A stretch of 43,478 nucleotides of DNA, taken from Thiomicrorhabdus sp. Its GTDB lineage: Bacteria; Pseudomonadota; Gammaproteobacteria; Thiomicrospirales; Thiomicrospiraceae. The stretch spans positions 1 through 43,478 of the forward strand of contig JAMOLY010000067.1 of the NCBI GenBank assembly GCA_027068835.1, given 5' to 3'. Under the pieces are notes generated by a model. The model saw nothing but the letters and a program-made list of their open reading frames with translations. It ran no database searches and was not told the DNA's origin. Positions 1 through 10,167 of this stretch are shown piece by piece; positions within the stretch are counted from its first letter, which is position 1, and each line of letters begins with the position of its first letter. Both the position numbers and the translations under genes were made by a program.

Positions 1-56
1 TCGGCTTGCTTGAGTATTTTCATTATTTGGCTGTCTGTAAATCGTGATGTTTTCAT
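1..56 (-). mobile_element. 5' end of IS3-family transposase OrfA, truncated by window edge
   Basis: Reverse complement of 1-56 reads MKTSRFTDSQIMKILKQA, matching the conserved N-terminus of IS3-family OrfA proteins; GGAG Shine-Dalgarno just upstream of the ATG at 54-56. Confidence 0.65.
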
Positions 57-145
57 AAAATCTCCTGCCCGTTTAGGGGAATTGAAATTCTACTTTTAAA
101 TTCGTTTATTTTTCGGGGGGATTACATTCTTAAAAAATGATGTCA

Positions 146-186
146 GAAAAAAGCCACACTGCAATGCAGTGTGGCTTTTTTTGTTT
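146..186. terminator. Rho-independent terminator hairpin, likely for msrAB on the minus strand and usable in both directions
   Basis: aaaaaagccacactgcaatgcagtgtggctttttttg: perfect stem agccacactgca/tgcagtgtggct with A- and T-runs. Confidence 0.85.
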
Positions 187-205
187 TCAGTAGGGGGGAA
201 AAGAA

Positions 206-1531
206 TTATTCTTCGTCTGCAACAAATTTAAGGACGTTGCCGTTAATGCAGTAGCGTTTAAAGGTAGGGGCTGGGCCGTCGTTAAAAACATGGCCTAAAT
301 GAATGCCTGAGCTGGCACTGCGTACTTCAATGCGTTCCACTCCTAATGTTTTGTCTACATGCGTGGTAATAGCGCCTTCAACGGGGTTAAAGAAACTTGG
401 CCATCCTGTACCACTTTTGAACTTGGTGTCGCTTCTAAAGAGCTTTGCGCCTGTGATAGGATCAACAAAATAACCCGGTCGAGTCTCGTCTAAATGCGAG
501 CCTGTAAAAGGGCGTTCGGTGCCCTCTTCAAAGGCAATTTTTCGTTGCTCTGGCGTGAGCAGGCGTTGTCCTAGCCATTTCCAAAATCGTGTTTTATCGC
601 CGTTATAACCTGTGTAGCGAGAGACCTCTTTTCCTTGTTCAAATAGAACGATGGTGGGGGTTGCAAACAGGGGTTTTTCGAGTGTCCAGTCTTTGGGTGG
701 GTTTGGATTTAGAGTGGTGGTGATGGCCACGTCAGATTGCCAATGATTGAGTATTTCTTGTTTAAATTTTTCACAGTAAGCACAGTCTTTTGCTTCAAAA
801 ACAATTAATTGTCTTTGGCTGTTTAGGTCTTTTGAATTAAGGAGTGCAGGGGGAGGTGTGTGTGTATTGCTGTTTGGGTAGGAAACGTTGGTTCCTCCCA
901 ATCCACAGTAGCCATTGGGGTTCTTTTTTAGGTAGTCTTGATGATAGGTTTCGGCGGTAATGTAATGTTTAAGAGGGGCTATTTCCGTGGTGATTCTTGG
1001 ATAGCCTGCTTGAGTTAATGCGGTTTGATAGGTGGCCTTTGTTTGCTCGGAAATCTTTTTTTCATGATTGGTTTGATAGTAGATCGCACTGCGATAGTTG
1101 GTGCCGATGTCATTTCCTTGACGGTCTCCCTGTGTTGGGTTGTGGCTTTCCCAAAATTTAATGAGTACCGTTTCAAGTGAGACGATATCTGGTTGGTAGG
1201 TAACTTTGATGACTTCGGCGTGATTACGCTCAGTTTGTTGTCCTGCACGAATCTTTTTTTCTAAGTTAAGTACTTCTTGATAGTTTGCTTTTGGGTCGTC
1301 GCCACCCGCATAACCGCTCTCTACATTGGTAACCCCATCAAGTTCTGAGAGGCGTTTTTCCGCCCCCCAAAAACAGCCCATGCCCAGTACAATGATGTTG
1401 GTTTGAGGCGTTTGGGATGATTTAGGTTGCGTCATATTGGATTCCTTGGCGTAGCCGTTTGCGCTAAATAACGTGAGAGTGAGTAGTGCTATGAAGAGGG
1501 GGCGTAAAATAGTGATGGGGTGAAGAGACAT
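206..1531 (-). CDS. msrAB: Exported trifunctional peptide methionine sulfoxide reductase: MsrA - thioredoxin-like domain - MsrB
   Basis: MsrA GCFWGAEKRL; internal Trx-like FEAKDCAYCEKF; MsrB SGTGWPSFF...GIHLGHVFNDGP...RYCINGNVLKF; N-terminal signal-like hydrophobic segment. Confidence 0.93.
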   Translation of the reverse strand: MSLHPITILRPLFIALLTLTLFSANGYAKESNMTQPKSSQTPQTNIIVLGMGCFWGAEKRLSELDGVTNVESGYAGGDDPKANYQEVLNLEKKIRAGQQTERNHAEVIKVTYQPDIVSLETVLIKFWESHNPTQGDRQGNDIGTNYRSAIYYQTNHEKKISEQTKATYQTALTQAGYPRITTEIAPLKHYITAETYHQDYLKKNPNGYCGLGGTNVSYPNSNTHTPPPALLNSKDLNSQRQLIVFEAKDCAYCEKFKQEILNHWQSDVAITTTLNPNPPKDWTLEKPLFATPTIVLFEQGKEVSRYTGYNGDKTRFWKWLGQRLLTPEQRKIAFEEGTERPFTGSHLDETRPGYFVDPITGAKLFRSDTKFKSGTGWPSFFNPVEGAITTHVDKTLGVERIEVRSASSGIHLGHVFNDGPAPTFKRYCINGNVLKFVADEE

Positions 1532-1645
1532 GGGGGGAGCCTTTTTAAGTGTTTGCTTATATTATCGTAATATAAGGACACTTGATATTGGAATAATCTT
1601 TCATGTTAATGATAATAATTTTGTCGTGAGTCGTTTTGGGGGATA

Positions 1646-1654
1646 GGGGGGGGG
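1646..1654 (+). repeat. G9 homopolymer tract (intergenic; preceded by GGGGGATA)
   Basis: Direct count: ggggg-ata-ggggggggg-taaaaatt. Confidence 0.95.
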
Positions 1655-1735
1655 TAAAAATTGGCCTGTTGATTGCTATAACGACCTTTATTGTTGATGT
1701 GTTGATAATAATTTGACACAATGAGATCTGATATA

Positions 1736-1743
1736 GGGGGGGG
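1736..1743 (+). repeat. G8 tract at the Shine-Dalgarno position of the NlpC/P60 gene
   Basis: atata-gggggggg-ataat-ATG. Confidence 0.95.
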
Positions 1744-1748
1744 ATAAT

Positions 1749-2249
1749 ATGAGCTTTTATCGTATTTTTATTGTTTTATTAAGCGTCGTTTTTTTGGCGG
1801 CGTGTTCCAGTTCGCCACGTTATGCTGGAAAGTCGGTTCAGAAAAATAAACCTATTTCGTCTGTTTCAGTCACCTCTTCTTCAGAGGTTAGGCAGCAATT
1901 ATTAAGGCAGTTTAAACACTGGAAGGGTGCGCCATATCGTTATGGAGGTTCGAGTTTAAGCGGTGTGGATTGTTCGGCGTTTGTTCAGAATACCTATCGC
2001 GCTAAGTTTAATAAGCGAATTCCTCGAACAACACGTACTCAAATAAAAATTGGTAAAAAGGTGAAAAAATCTCAGTTAAGAGTGGGGGATATTGTGTTTT
2101 TTAAAACAGGGCGTAACTCGCTACATAATGGAATTTATATGGGGGGGGGGGAATTTATGCATGCCTCGTCGAGTAAAGGGGTAACACTTTCGAGTTTAAA
2201 TAACCGTTATTGGCGCAAAAAATACTTAACATCTCGGCGAGTTTTATAA
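1749..2249 (+). CDS. NlpC/P60 family lipoprotein (Spr-like peptidoglycan endopeptidase)
   Basis: Lipobox LAAC; YRYGGSSLSGVDCSAFVQ, RVGDIVFFK, SLHNGIYMGGGEFMHAS motifs. Confidence 0.9.
   Translation: MSFYRIFIVLLSVVFLAACSSSPRYAGKSVQKNKPISSVSVTSSSEVRQQLLRQFKHWKGAPYRYGGSSLSGVDCSAFVQNTYRAKFNKRIPRTTRTQIKIGKKVKKSQLRVGDIVFFKTGRNSLHNGIYMGGGEFMHASSSKGVTLSSLNNRYWRKKYLTSRRVL
2141..2151 (+). repeat. G11 tract inside the NlpC/P60 gene
   Basis: tatat-ggggggggggg-aatttatg (codons YMGGGEF). Confidence 0.95.
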
Positions 2250-2428
2250 TCACACGCAGAGTCTATTTTTAAGCCCGAAATAGCAGGAAATAAACAGCTT
2301 GTTTGCTAGACAATAACAGGGTTATCGAGTAAAATTCGCCCAATGAATTATTGTGACTGAAATTGAGCGATTTTTGCTTTTACGGAGTACTTGGCGGAGA
2401 TGACTAAAGTCATTTAGCAAACTAAAAA

Positions 2429-2468
2429 ACGGAGTGAGCCTTTCAATGGGGGCTGGCTCCGTTTTTTT
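2429..2468 (+). terminator. Terminator-like hairpin in the carA leader
   Basis: acggagtgagcc tttcaatggg ggctggctccgttttttt: imperfect stem followed by a T-run. Confidence 0.6.
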
Positions 2469-2553
2469 GTATGTATACCTCTAAAAACGTTCTTTTAGAT
2501 CGCTTGGTTAGAAAAGATCGTATCGTTATTCAAACATTTGGATGGAAAAATCA

Positions 2554-3687
2554 ATGACACAAGCTTTGCTGGCTTTAGAAGATGGCACTCTATTTTGGGG
2601 TGTTTCATTAGGCGCGGAAGGGGAGACGATTGGTGAGATCGTTTTTAATACCTCATTAACGGGGTATCAAGAGATATTAACCGACCCTTCGTACTTTAAA
2701 CAGATTGTAACCTTAACGTATCCTCATATTGGAAACGTAGGGGTCAATACAGAAGATGAAGAGTCGTCTAAGATAATGGCTCAAGGGTTAATTGTTAAGG
2801 ATTGCCCTGTTGTGATGAGTAATTTTCGTGCTGAAAAGTCGTTGCCAGAGTATTTAAAAGAGCAGGGCGTGGTCGCCATTGCAGACATTGACACCCGTAA
2901 ACTGACGCGACTTTTACGCAGTAAGGGGTCGCAGTTGGGCGTGATTGTGGCTGGTGACAATATTGATTCTGATGCGGCGATTGCAAAGGCAAAAGAATTT
3001 AGTGGGCTTAAGGGGTTGGATTTAGCCAAAGAAGTGACCACCTCTAAAACCTATGTGTGGACAGAAGGTTCTTGGGAGTTGGGTAAAGGTCATGCGGATA
3101 AATCAGACAATGATGGTTTTCATATTGTGGCGTTTGACTATGGTGTGAAACGTAATATTTTACGAATGATTGTCGATCGTGGGTGTAAGTTAACCGTGGT
3201 GCCTGCGAAAACCTCAGCCGAAGAGGTCTTGGCAATGAATCCAGACGGTATCTTTTTATCTAACGGCCCAGGAGACCCTGAGCCTTGTGATTATGCCATT
3301 GAAGCGATTCAAAAAGTTTTGGAAGCCGATGTACCCGTATTTGGAATTTGTTTAGGACATCAGTTGTTGGCCTTAGCCAGTGGTGCGAAAACGCTTAAAA
3401 TGAAATTTGGTCATCATGGTGCAAACCACCCCGTGCAAGATATTAAAACCAAAAAAGTAATGATTACCTCTCAAAATCACGGGTTTGCAGTGGATAGCGA
3501 TAGCTTGCCAGATAACTTGGTAGCCACGCACAAGTCTTTGTTTGACGGCACGCTACAGGGTATTTCTCGCACAGACAAATCGGCATTTAGTTTTCAAGGT
3601 CACCCAGAAGCAAGCCCAGGTCCACATGACGTGGCACCGCTATTTGACCAGTTTATAGACAATATTAAAACCGCAAAAAAAGCGTAA
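2554..3687 (+). CDS. carA: Carbamoyl-phosphate synthase small subunit
   Basis: Glutamine amidotransferase triad region [12 protein letters not shown], class I GATase [14 protein letters not shown] open from 2542, start probably ATG 2554 ([11 protein letters not shown]). Confidence 0.95.
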   Translation: MTQALLALEDGTLFWGVSLGAEGETIGEIVFNTSLTGYQEILTDPSYFKQIVTLTYPHIGNVGVNTEDEESSKIMAQGLIVKDCPVVMSNFRAEKSLPEYLKEQGVVAIADIDTRKLTRLLRSKGSQLGVIVAGDNIDSDAAIAKAKEFSGLKGLDLAKEVTTSKTYVWTEGSWELGKGHADKSDNDGFHIVAFDYGVKRNILRMIVDRGCKLTVVPAKTSAEEVLAMNPDGIFLSNGPGDPEPCDYAIEAIQKVLEADVPVFGICLGHQLLALASGAKTLKMKFGHHGANHPVQDIKTKKVMITSQNHGFAVDSDSLPDNLVATHKSLFDGTLQGISRTDKSAFSFQGHPEASPGPHDVAPLFDQFIDNIKTAKKA

Positions 3688-3711
3688 CCGATAACGATTA
3701 GGAAAAGAGTA

Positions 3712-6700
3712 ATGCCCAAAAGAAGTGATTTAAAAAGTATTATGATTATTGGTGCGGGTCCGATCATTATCGGTCAAGCCTGTGAATTTGATTACTCTGG
3801 TGTTCAAGCGTGTAAAGCCTTAAAAGAAGAGGGTTACCGAGTTATTTTAGTTAACTCGAACCCCGCCACCATTATGACGGATCACGAAATGGCGGATGCC
3901 ACTTACGTTGAGCCAATTGAGTGGCAAACGGTTGAAACCATTATCGCTAAAGAGCGACCCGATGCCATTCTGCCCACTATGGGGGGGCAAACTGCCCTGA
4001 ACTGCGCGTTAGACTTGAATGCTCAGGGTGTTTTAAAAAAATACAATGTCGAGTTGATTGGCGCGAATGCCGATGCCATTGATAAAGCCGAAAATCGGGA
4101 TCGTTTTCGTCAAGCGATGACCAAAATTGGTCTGGATATGCCTGTTTCGGATGTGGCGCATAATATGGAAGAAGCGTGGAAGATTCAGGAACAGGTCGGT
4201 TTTCCAACGGTGGTTCGACCGTCCTTTACGCTGGGTGGTTCCGGCGGGGGCATTGCCTACAACAAAGATGAATTTGAAAAAATCTGTAAGTTTGGTCTAA
4301 GTCTTTCACCCACCAAGGAACTCTTGATTGAAGAGTCGATTGAAGGTTGGAAAGAGTACGAAATGGAAGTGGTTCGTGACCGTAATGATAACTGTATTAT
4401 CGTCTGTTCCATCGAAAACTTAGACCCAATGGGAGTACATACGGGTGACTCTATTACGGTTGCACCCGCACAAACCTTAACGGATAAAGAGTATCAAATT
4501 ATGCGTAATGCCTCGTTAGCGGTGTTACGTGAAATAGGGGTCGAAACAGGCGGTTCTAACGTTCAGTTTTCTGTACACCCTGATACGGGTCGAATGATTA
4601 TTATTGAGATGAACCCTCGTGTCTCTCGTTCATCGGCACTGGCTTCTAAAGCAACGGGCTTCCCAATTGCCAAAATTGCCACTAAATTGGCAGTAGGTTA
4701 TACGCTGGATGAGCTTTCTAATGATATTACCAATGGGGCAGCTCCAGCTTCTTTTGAACCCACCATTGATTATGTTGTAACCAAAGTTCCACGTTTTACC
4801 TTTGAAAAGTTTCCTCAAGCGCAAGAGCGTCTATCGACTCAAATGAAGTCGGTCGGTGAAGTGATGGCGATGGGTCGTAACTTCCAAGAGTCCATTCAAA
4901 AAGCATTACGTGGTTTGGAAACAGATAAAACAGGCTTTGATGAAATCATGCCATTGGCAACTATGGATGAGAAGGAGATTCGAGACGTCTTACGTCAAGA
5001 ACTACGTAATCCGGGTGCTGAACGTTTGTGGTATGTTGCTGATGCGTTCCGTGCGGGATGGGATTTAGAAGCGGTTTTTGAAAGTTGTAAAATTGATCCA
5101 TGGTTTTTAGCTCAAATTAAAGAGTTGGTGGACATGGAAGACGACGTAAAACAGCGTGGATTGGATGCATTGGATGAAGTGTATTTACGTCAGTTAAAGC
5201 GTAAAGGATTCTCAGATAACCGTTTGGCGAAATTATTAAATACCGATGCCGCGTTTGTTCGCAAATTTCGCCATACATTAAATATTCGCCCTGTCTTTAA
5301 ACGAGTCGATACCTGTGCGGCTGAGTTCGAAACCTCTACGGCGTATTTGTACTCCACCTATGATGAAGAGTGTGAGGCGAACCCAACCGATAGAGATAAA
5401 ATTATGATTTTGGGCGGAGGTCCAAATCGTATTGGTCAAGGGATTGAGTTTGATTACTGCTGTGTTCACGCTGCGATGGCTATGAGCGAAGATGGTTATG
5501 AAACCATTATGGTGAACTGTAACCCTGAAACGGTTTCGACCGATTACGATACCTCGGATCGTTTGTATTTTGAGCCACTTACTTTAGAAGATGTACTTGA
5601 GATTGTGGAAGTTGAGCAACCGAAAGGGGTGATTGTTCAATACGGTGGGCAAACGCCTTTAAAACTGGCTGAAGATTTAGAAGCCGCTGGTGTTCCTATT
5701 ATTGGAACGTCGCCAGAATCCATTGACATTGCAGAAGATCGTGAACGTTTTCAGAAAGTATTAAATGATTTAAATCTTCTGCAACCACCTAACCGTACGG
5801 CAACCTCTGCTGACGAAGCGGCGGTATTGGCGAAAGAGATTGGTTATCCTCTAGTGGTTCGTCCCTCTTATGTTTTGGGTGGGCGTGGCATGGAGATCGT
5901 TTATGACGAAGCCAACTTAATGCGCTACATGCAAGCAGCCATTGATGTATCAAATGATTCTCCAGTATTATTGGATCGTTTCTTAGACGATGCGGTTGAG
6001 TTGGATGTCGATGCGATTTGTGACGGCGAAGAGGTTGTAATCGGCGGTATCATGGAGCACATTGAGCAAGCGGGAATTCACTCGGGTGATTCAGCCTGTT
6101 CTCTGCCTCCGTACAGTGTTTCGGAAGATATTCAGGATCGCATTCGAGTGCAAGTTGCAGACATGGCAAAAGCATTAGGCGTGGTTGGACTGATGAACAC
6201 ACAGTTTGCGGTGAAAGGCAATGATATTTATGTGCTTGAAGTCAATCCTCGTGCTTCTCGTACCGTTCCGTTTGTGTCGAAAGCCATTGGGTATCCGCTG
6301 GCTAAAATTGCAGCACGTTGCATGGTTGGTCAAAAACTAGCTGAACAGGGGTTTTCTCATGAAATTACTCCTGCACACTTTTTTGTAAAAGAAGCCGTTT
6401 TTCCGTTTATTAAATTTTTAGGCGTCGATCCTATTTTAGGGCCGGAAATGAAATCAACGGGTGAAGTCATGGGCATTGGTCAAAACTTTGCACAAGCCTA
6501 TGCTAAAGCTCAGTTAGCGGCCGGCACGGTGCTTCCTCGTTCTGGAACGGCTTTCTTAAGTGTGCGCCAAGCGGATCGTGTTCAGGTGGTTGACCTTGCA
6601 AACCAGTTGATTGCAAAAGGCTTTAGTATCGTTGCCACGCGTGGCACAGCCACTTCGTTAACCGAGGCGGGTGTGGCGTGTGAAATTGTTAATAAAGTGA

Positions 6701-6927
6701 CTGAAGGGCGTCCAAATATTGTGGATTCCATTGTAAATGAAGAGATTGCGTTGATTGTTAATACCTCGGATGGTTCGGTCAGTATTCAAGACTCTTCCAG
6801 CATTCGTCGTGAAGCGTTGATGCATAATACGTGTTATACCACCACGATTGCGGGTGCATTTGCAACGGTTGCCGCGATGGACTATTTAGATGATCAGCCC
6901 GTCACGCGTTTACAAGATATTTATTAA
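3712..6927 (+). CDS. carB: Carbamoyl-phosphate synthase large subunit
   Basis: [37 protein letters not shown], duplicated ATP-grasp domains, C-terminal MGS-like domain. Confidence 0.97.
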   Translation: MPKRSDLKSIMIIGAGPIIIGQACEFDYSGVQACKALKEEGYRVILVNSNPATIMTDHEMADATYVEPIEWQTVETIIAKERPDAILPTMGGQTALNCALDLNAQGVLKKYNVELIGANADAIDKAENRDRFRQAMTKIGLDMPVSDVAHNMEEAWKIQEQVGFPTVVRPSFTLGGSGGGIAYNKDEFEKICKFGLSLSPTKELLIEESIEGWKEYEMEVVRDRNDNCIIVCSIENLDPMGVHTGDSITVAPAQTLTDKEYQIMRNASLAVLREIGVETGGSNVQFSVHPDTGRMIIIEMNPRVSRSSALASKATGFPIAKIATKLAVGYTLDELSNDITNGAAPASFEPTIDYVVTKVPRFTFEKFPQAQERLSTQMKSVGEVMAMGRNFQESIQKALRGLETDKTGFDEIMPLATMDEKEIRDVLRQELRNPGAERLWYVADAFRAGWDLEAVFESCKIDPWFLAQIKELVDMEDDVKQRGLDALDEVYLRQLKRKGFSDNRLAKLLNTDAAFVRKFRHTLNIRPVFKRVDTCAAEFETSTAYLYSTYDEECEANPTDRDKIMILGGGPNRIGQGIEFDYCCVHAAMAMSEDGYETIMVNCNPETVSTDYDTSDRLYFEPLTLEDVLEIVEVEQPKGVIVQYGGQTPLKLAEDLEAAGVPIIGTSPESIDIAEDRERFQKVLNDLNLLQPPNRTATSADEAAVLAKEIGYPLVVRPSYVLGGRGMEIVYDEANLMRYMQAAIDVSNDSPVLLDRFLDDAVELDVDAICDGEEVVIGGIMEHIEQAGIHSGDSACSLPPYSVSEDIQDRIRVQVADMAKALGVVGLMNTQFAVKGNDIYVLEVNPRASRTVPFVSKAIGYPLAKIAARCMVGQKLAEQGFSHEITPAHFFVKEAVFPFIKFLGVDPILGPEMKSTGEVMGIGQNFAQAYAKAQLAAGTVLPRSGTAFLSVRQADRVQVVDLANQLIAKGFSIVATRGTATSLTEAGVACEIVNKVTEGRPNIVDSIVNEEIALIVNTSDGSVSIQDSSSIRREALMHNTCYTTTIAGAFATVAAMDYLDDQPVTRLQDIY

Positions 6928-6949
6928 TATTTAATCGTTTAAAAATAAT

Positions 6950-6982
6950 CGCCAAAGCGTTATTAATTGCTTTGGCGTTTTT
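6950..6982 (+). terminator. Rho-independent terminator after carB
   Basis: cgccaaagc-gttattaatt-gctttggcg followed by ttttt. Confidence 0.75.
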
Positions 6983-7015
6983 GTGTCAAAAAAATAATAA
7001 AAAGGAATGGGGTTT

Positions 7016-7492
7016 ATGCAAAAGCATCCTATGACAAAAGAAGGTGCAGACGCACTGCAAACTGAGTTAACGAAGTTAAAGAAAGTAGATCGTCCAGAGG
7101 TAATAGAAGCCATTGCTACAGCAAGAGATCATGGCGATTTAAAAGAGAATGCTGAGTATCATGCCGCGCGAGAAATTCAAGGTTTGATTGAAGGACGTAT
7201 TCAACAAATTGAGTCGGTGTTAAGTTTGGCGCAAATTATTGATGTGAAACAGTTGTCTCCGAATGGAAAAGTTATTTTTGGTGCAACGGTGACCTTATTA
7301 AATATTGAGACCGATGAGGAAGTGACCTATAAAATTGTAGGTCATGAAGAAGCGGATATTAAACTGAATAAAATTTCAGTTAACTCGCCTGTGGCACGCG
7401 CCTTAATTGGAAAAGAAGAGGCGGATGAAGTTGTCGTGATTGCTCCAAGTGGCAATATTGATTATGAAATTATAAATGTTGAATATATTTAA
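7016..7492 (+). CDS. greA: Transcription elongation factor GreA
   Basis: [51 protein letters not shown] typical GreA; ORF open from 7007. Confidence 0.95.
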   Translation: MQKHPMTKEGADALQTELTKLKKVDRPEVIEAIATARDHGDLKENAEYHAAREIQGLIEGRIQQIESVLSLAQIIDVKQLSPNGKVIFGATVTLLNIETDEEVTYKIVGHEEADIKLNKISVNSPVARALIGKEEADEVVVIAPSGNIDYEIINVEYI

Positions 7493-7628
7493 TTTTTCTT
7501 CTTGGCGAGGCGATAAAAAAACTTTATAAGTGTTTGGTGATATTTAGTGCTCAAGGAGTTGCTTTTTAAAAGTAAACCTATCAGAATTGAACATCAGAAA
7601 CTAATGTAATAATTAAGGTTGAAGCAAG

Positions 7629-7982
7629 ATGAAAAACGTTACACTGAAGTCATTATTTATGTCTGCAATTATCGTGGCATCCATGAATGTTCAAGCAATG
7701 AATACCTATCAGTTATGTCTTGATGATGCTGAACATGTGATTAGTACCGCCGTAAAAGAGGGGTCTGATGCCGCTCAAGCCATTGAGCAAAAAGTGGATG
7801 TAGCGGCTTGCATGAGTGAATTAAGTAAAATAGAAGACAAGTATGCTGGGAAAACAGCGGGTGTAAACCCCTCTTCGGTCATGAGTCCTTCTGATCGTGC
7901 AAAATGGGCTAAGTTATTTGATGCAGTGGATGCTAAACAGTATAAAGGGGTTCGCTACCTTCAAGCAGTCTATTATCGTTAG
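7629..7982 (+). CDS. Hypothetical exported protein
   Basis: Complete ORF with signal-like N-terminus (MKNVTLKSLFMSAIIVASMNVQA); family not recognised; followed by a terminator. Confidence 0.7.
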   Translation: MKNVTLKSLFMSAIIVASMNVQAMNTYQLCLDDAEHVISTAVKEGSDAAQAIEQKVDVAACMSELSKIEDKYAGKTAGVNPSSVMSPSDRAKWAKLFDAVDAKQYKGVRYLQAVYYR

Positions 7983-8008
7983 TTTGTATTTATTGTAAAT
8001 TTTTAAGA

Positions 8009-8035
8009 AGCCAGTCAATGACTGGCTTTTTTTGG
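8009..8035 (+). terminator. Rho-independent terminator
   Basis: agccagtcaatgactggctttttttgg perfect stem plus T-run. Confidence 0.85.
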
Positions 8036-8050
8036 TTTTGGACTTAATTA

Positions 8051-8890
8051 ATGACAAAGAGAGGGAGAGCGTTTTTGAAGCAAAAAAATATATTTGAGTC
8101 AGCTTACACTTGCTTGATTGAGTCTAGCGTAGATCAAAAAGTTCATTTACTGGCGCAATTGCAAGAGGATTGGGCGGAAGGCAAGTTTGATTTTTCCCCC
8201 TTAAATTCGGTTAAGCGTATTCGTGACCCCGGTCGTCCTGAAAAACCCGAGTTGGTCTCGCCTAAAGCGCTGCCTAAAAGACGACTTGGGTCCCCCGAAG
8301 GGCATGCTGCATTAATGCATGCGATTGCTCACATTGAATTTAACGCCATTAATTTAGCGTTGGATGCCATCTATCGCTTTCAGCACATGCCCATGGATTT
8401 TTATTTGGACTGGTTGGGTGTGGCGGGCGAGGAGGCGTTTCATTTTCAGATGATTCGAGAACACCTCTCACATTTAGGGTATGAGTACGGTGATATGCCT
8501 GCTCATAATGGATTATGGATGACCACTTATGAGACCGATCATGATCCTTTGATTCGGATGGCGTTGGTTCCCAGAACGCTTGAAGCACGGGGCTTGGATG
8601 TAACCCCGCCTATGATTCAGAAATTACGCGCAATTGGGGATAAGCGCGGGGTTGAAATCTTAAAAATACTCTTGCGTGATGAAATTGGGCATGTTGACGT
8701 GGGAACGCGCTGGTTTCGTTATTTGTGTAAAGAGCGTGGCTTAAACCCTTTTAAAACCTTTCAAGAGGTGATTGAAACTTATTATCATGGGGATTTGCGT
8801 GGCCCTTTTAATTATGAAGCCAGAGAGCAGGCTGGGTTTTGTGCGGAAGAGATCTCTTGGCTAAAAACACTTAATCCAGTGCAGACATAG
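8051..8890 (+). CDS. DUF455 ferritin-like protein
   Basis: Ferritin-like metal-binding pattern HIEFNAINLALDA...AGEEAFHF...RTLEARGLD...RDEIGHVDVG, typical of DUF455. Confidence 0.85.
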   Translation: MTKRGRAFLKQKNIFESAYTCLIESSVDQKVHLLAQLQEDWAEGKFDFSPLNSVKRIRDPGRPEKPELVSPKALPKRRLGSPEGHAALMHAIAHIEFNAINLALDAIYRFQHMPMDFYLDWLGVAGEEAFHFQMIREHLSHLGYEYGDMPAHNGLWMTTYETDHDPLIRMALVPRTLEARGLDVTPPMIQKLRAIGDKRGVEILKILLRDEIGHVDVGTRWFRYLCKERGLNPFKTFQEVIETYYHGDLRGPFNYEAREQAGFCAEEISWLKTLNPVQT

Positions 8891-9805
8891 ATGACTCAAT
8901 TTCGATTTGGTATTGATTTAGGGGGGACAAAAATTGAACTGATTGCACTGTCAATCAATACAGAACAGCAAGGTTTACCTCAACGTGTGCTTTATCAAAA
9001 GCGTATTGATACGCCTAAAGGTGATTATTGTGCAACCGTTCAAGCCGTTACGCATTTAGTACTTGAGGCGGAAGTTCAGTTGGGTGGTGGGGGTTCGGTT
9101 GGCATTGGTATTCCTGGTGCAATCTCCTCTAAAACAGGGCGCATTAAAAATGCAAACTCAACGTGTTTAATTGGGCAGGATTTGCAGGGCGATTTGCAGC
9201 AGTTACTCAATCGACCTATCTTTTTGGCAAACGATGCGAACTGTTTTGCGTTATCAGAAGCGGTAGAAGGGGTTGCGAAAGGAGCGAGTGTTGTCTTTGG
9301 TGTGATTATTGGAACGGGCTGTGGTGGCGGAGTAGTTGTTAATGGATGTATTTTAAACGGAGTGAATGCCATTGGTGGCGAATGGGGGCACAACCCTCTG
9401 CCTTGGGCGACGAGTAATGATGTTTTATTGCCCTGTTACTGTGGGTTAACGGGGTGCAATGAGACTTTTTTGTCAGGCAGTGGATTAGAGGCGCACTATA
9501 CTCAGCGAACAGGGAAAGAGAAAGCAGCCAAAGCGATTTTTGCTTCAATTTTAAAGGATGAGGTTGCCGAGAAATTGGTGCAAGATTATATTATTTGGCT
9601 GGCAAAAGGGTTGGCAAGTGTCATTAATTTGATTGATCCAGACGTAATTGTGTTGGGGGGCGGCTTGTCTAATGTGGAACGATTGTATACTGAAATACCT
9701 AAAATTTGGCATCAGTGGGTGTTCAGTGATGCGGTGAATACTCTGCTATTGCCACCTAAGTTTGGTGATTCAAGTGGAGTACGAGGTGCGGCTTGGTTGT
9801 CTTAA
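8891..9805 (+). CDS. ROK-family sugar kinase
   Basis: RFGIDLGGTKIE; GTGCGGGVVVNG; CYCGLTGCNETFLSG zinc motif. Confidence 0.9.
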   Translation: MTQFRFGIDLGGTKIELIALSINTEQQGLPQRVLYQKRIDTPKGDYCATVQAVTHLVLEAEVQLGGGGSVGIGIPGAISSKTGRIKNANSTCLIGQDLQGDLQQLLNRPIFLANDANCFALSEAVEGVAKGASVVFGVIIGTGCGGGVVVNGCILNGVNAIGGEWGHNPLPWATSNDVLLPCYCGLTGCNETFLSGSGLEAHYTQRTGKEKAAKAIFASILKDEVAEKLVQDYIIWLAKGLASVINLIDPDVIVLGGGLSNVERLYTEIPKIWHQWVFSDAVNTLLLPPKFGDSSGVRGAAWLS

Positions 9806-9824
9806 TAATGGTTAGAAAGTTGAT

Positions 9825-10151
9825 ATGCAAAAAATAACTTTGTTAGAAACGTTGAGATATTTAAAAGAGACAGAAAAGGGTGTGTTGGTTCTGTTTGGTG
9901 GAAAAGATTGTGGGGTCTGTCAGAGCATTCTTCCTAAGTTGACGGTGTTGATGAATGAACATTTTCCTTGTATTAACATGGTGTATGTTGATTGCCACAC
10001 TGCGCAGGAGGTTTGTGGGCAAGAGGGGGTTCTGAGCTTACCGACCTTACAGATATTTTTGCAAGGGCAGTGTGTGTTTGAGGGCGTTCGAACTTTTAGC
10101 CTTCAACATATGGTGGATGCGATCAAACGGCCTTATGAGCTGGTTTTTTAG
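9825..10151 (+). CDS. Thioredoxin-family protein (CGVC active site)
   Basis: VLFGGKDCGVCQSILPKL ... SLPTLQIFLQG. Confidence 0.75.
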   Translation: MQKITLLETLRYLKETEKGVLVLFGGKDCGVCQSILPKLTVLMNEHFPCINMVYVDCHTAQEVCGQEGVLSLPTLQIFLQGQCVFEGVRTFSLQHMVDAIKRPYELVF

Positions 10152-10167
10152 TCTTTTTACAAAGACC

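Noticed and set aside
1015-1248. Antisense ORF in msrAB (and similar antisense ORFs such as 2781-3041, 4630-4824, 9076-9393, 27066-27479, 31911-32210, 41604-41879)
   Set aside because: They overlap strongly supported genes on the opposite strand and encode compositionally odd proteins with no recognisable motifs.
1638-1743. Intramolecular G-quadruplex from the poly-G tracts
   Set aside because: Individual tracts are 11 nt or less and provide at most three G3 runs; four-run spacing rules are not met by a single tract, so only multimolecular forms would be possible.
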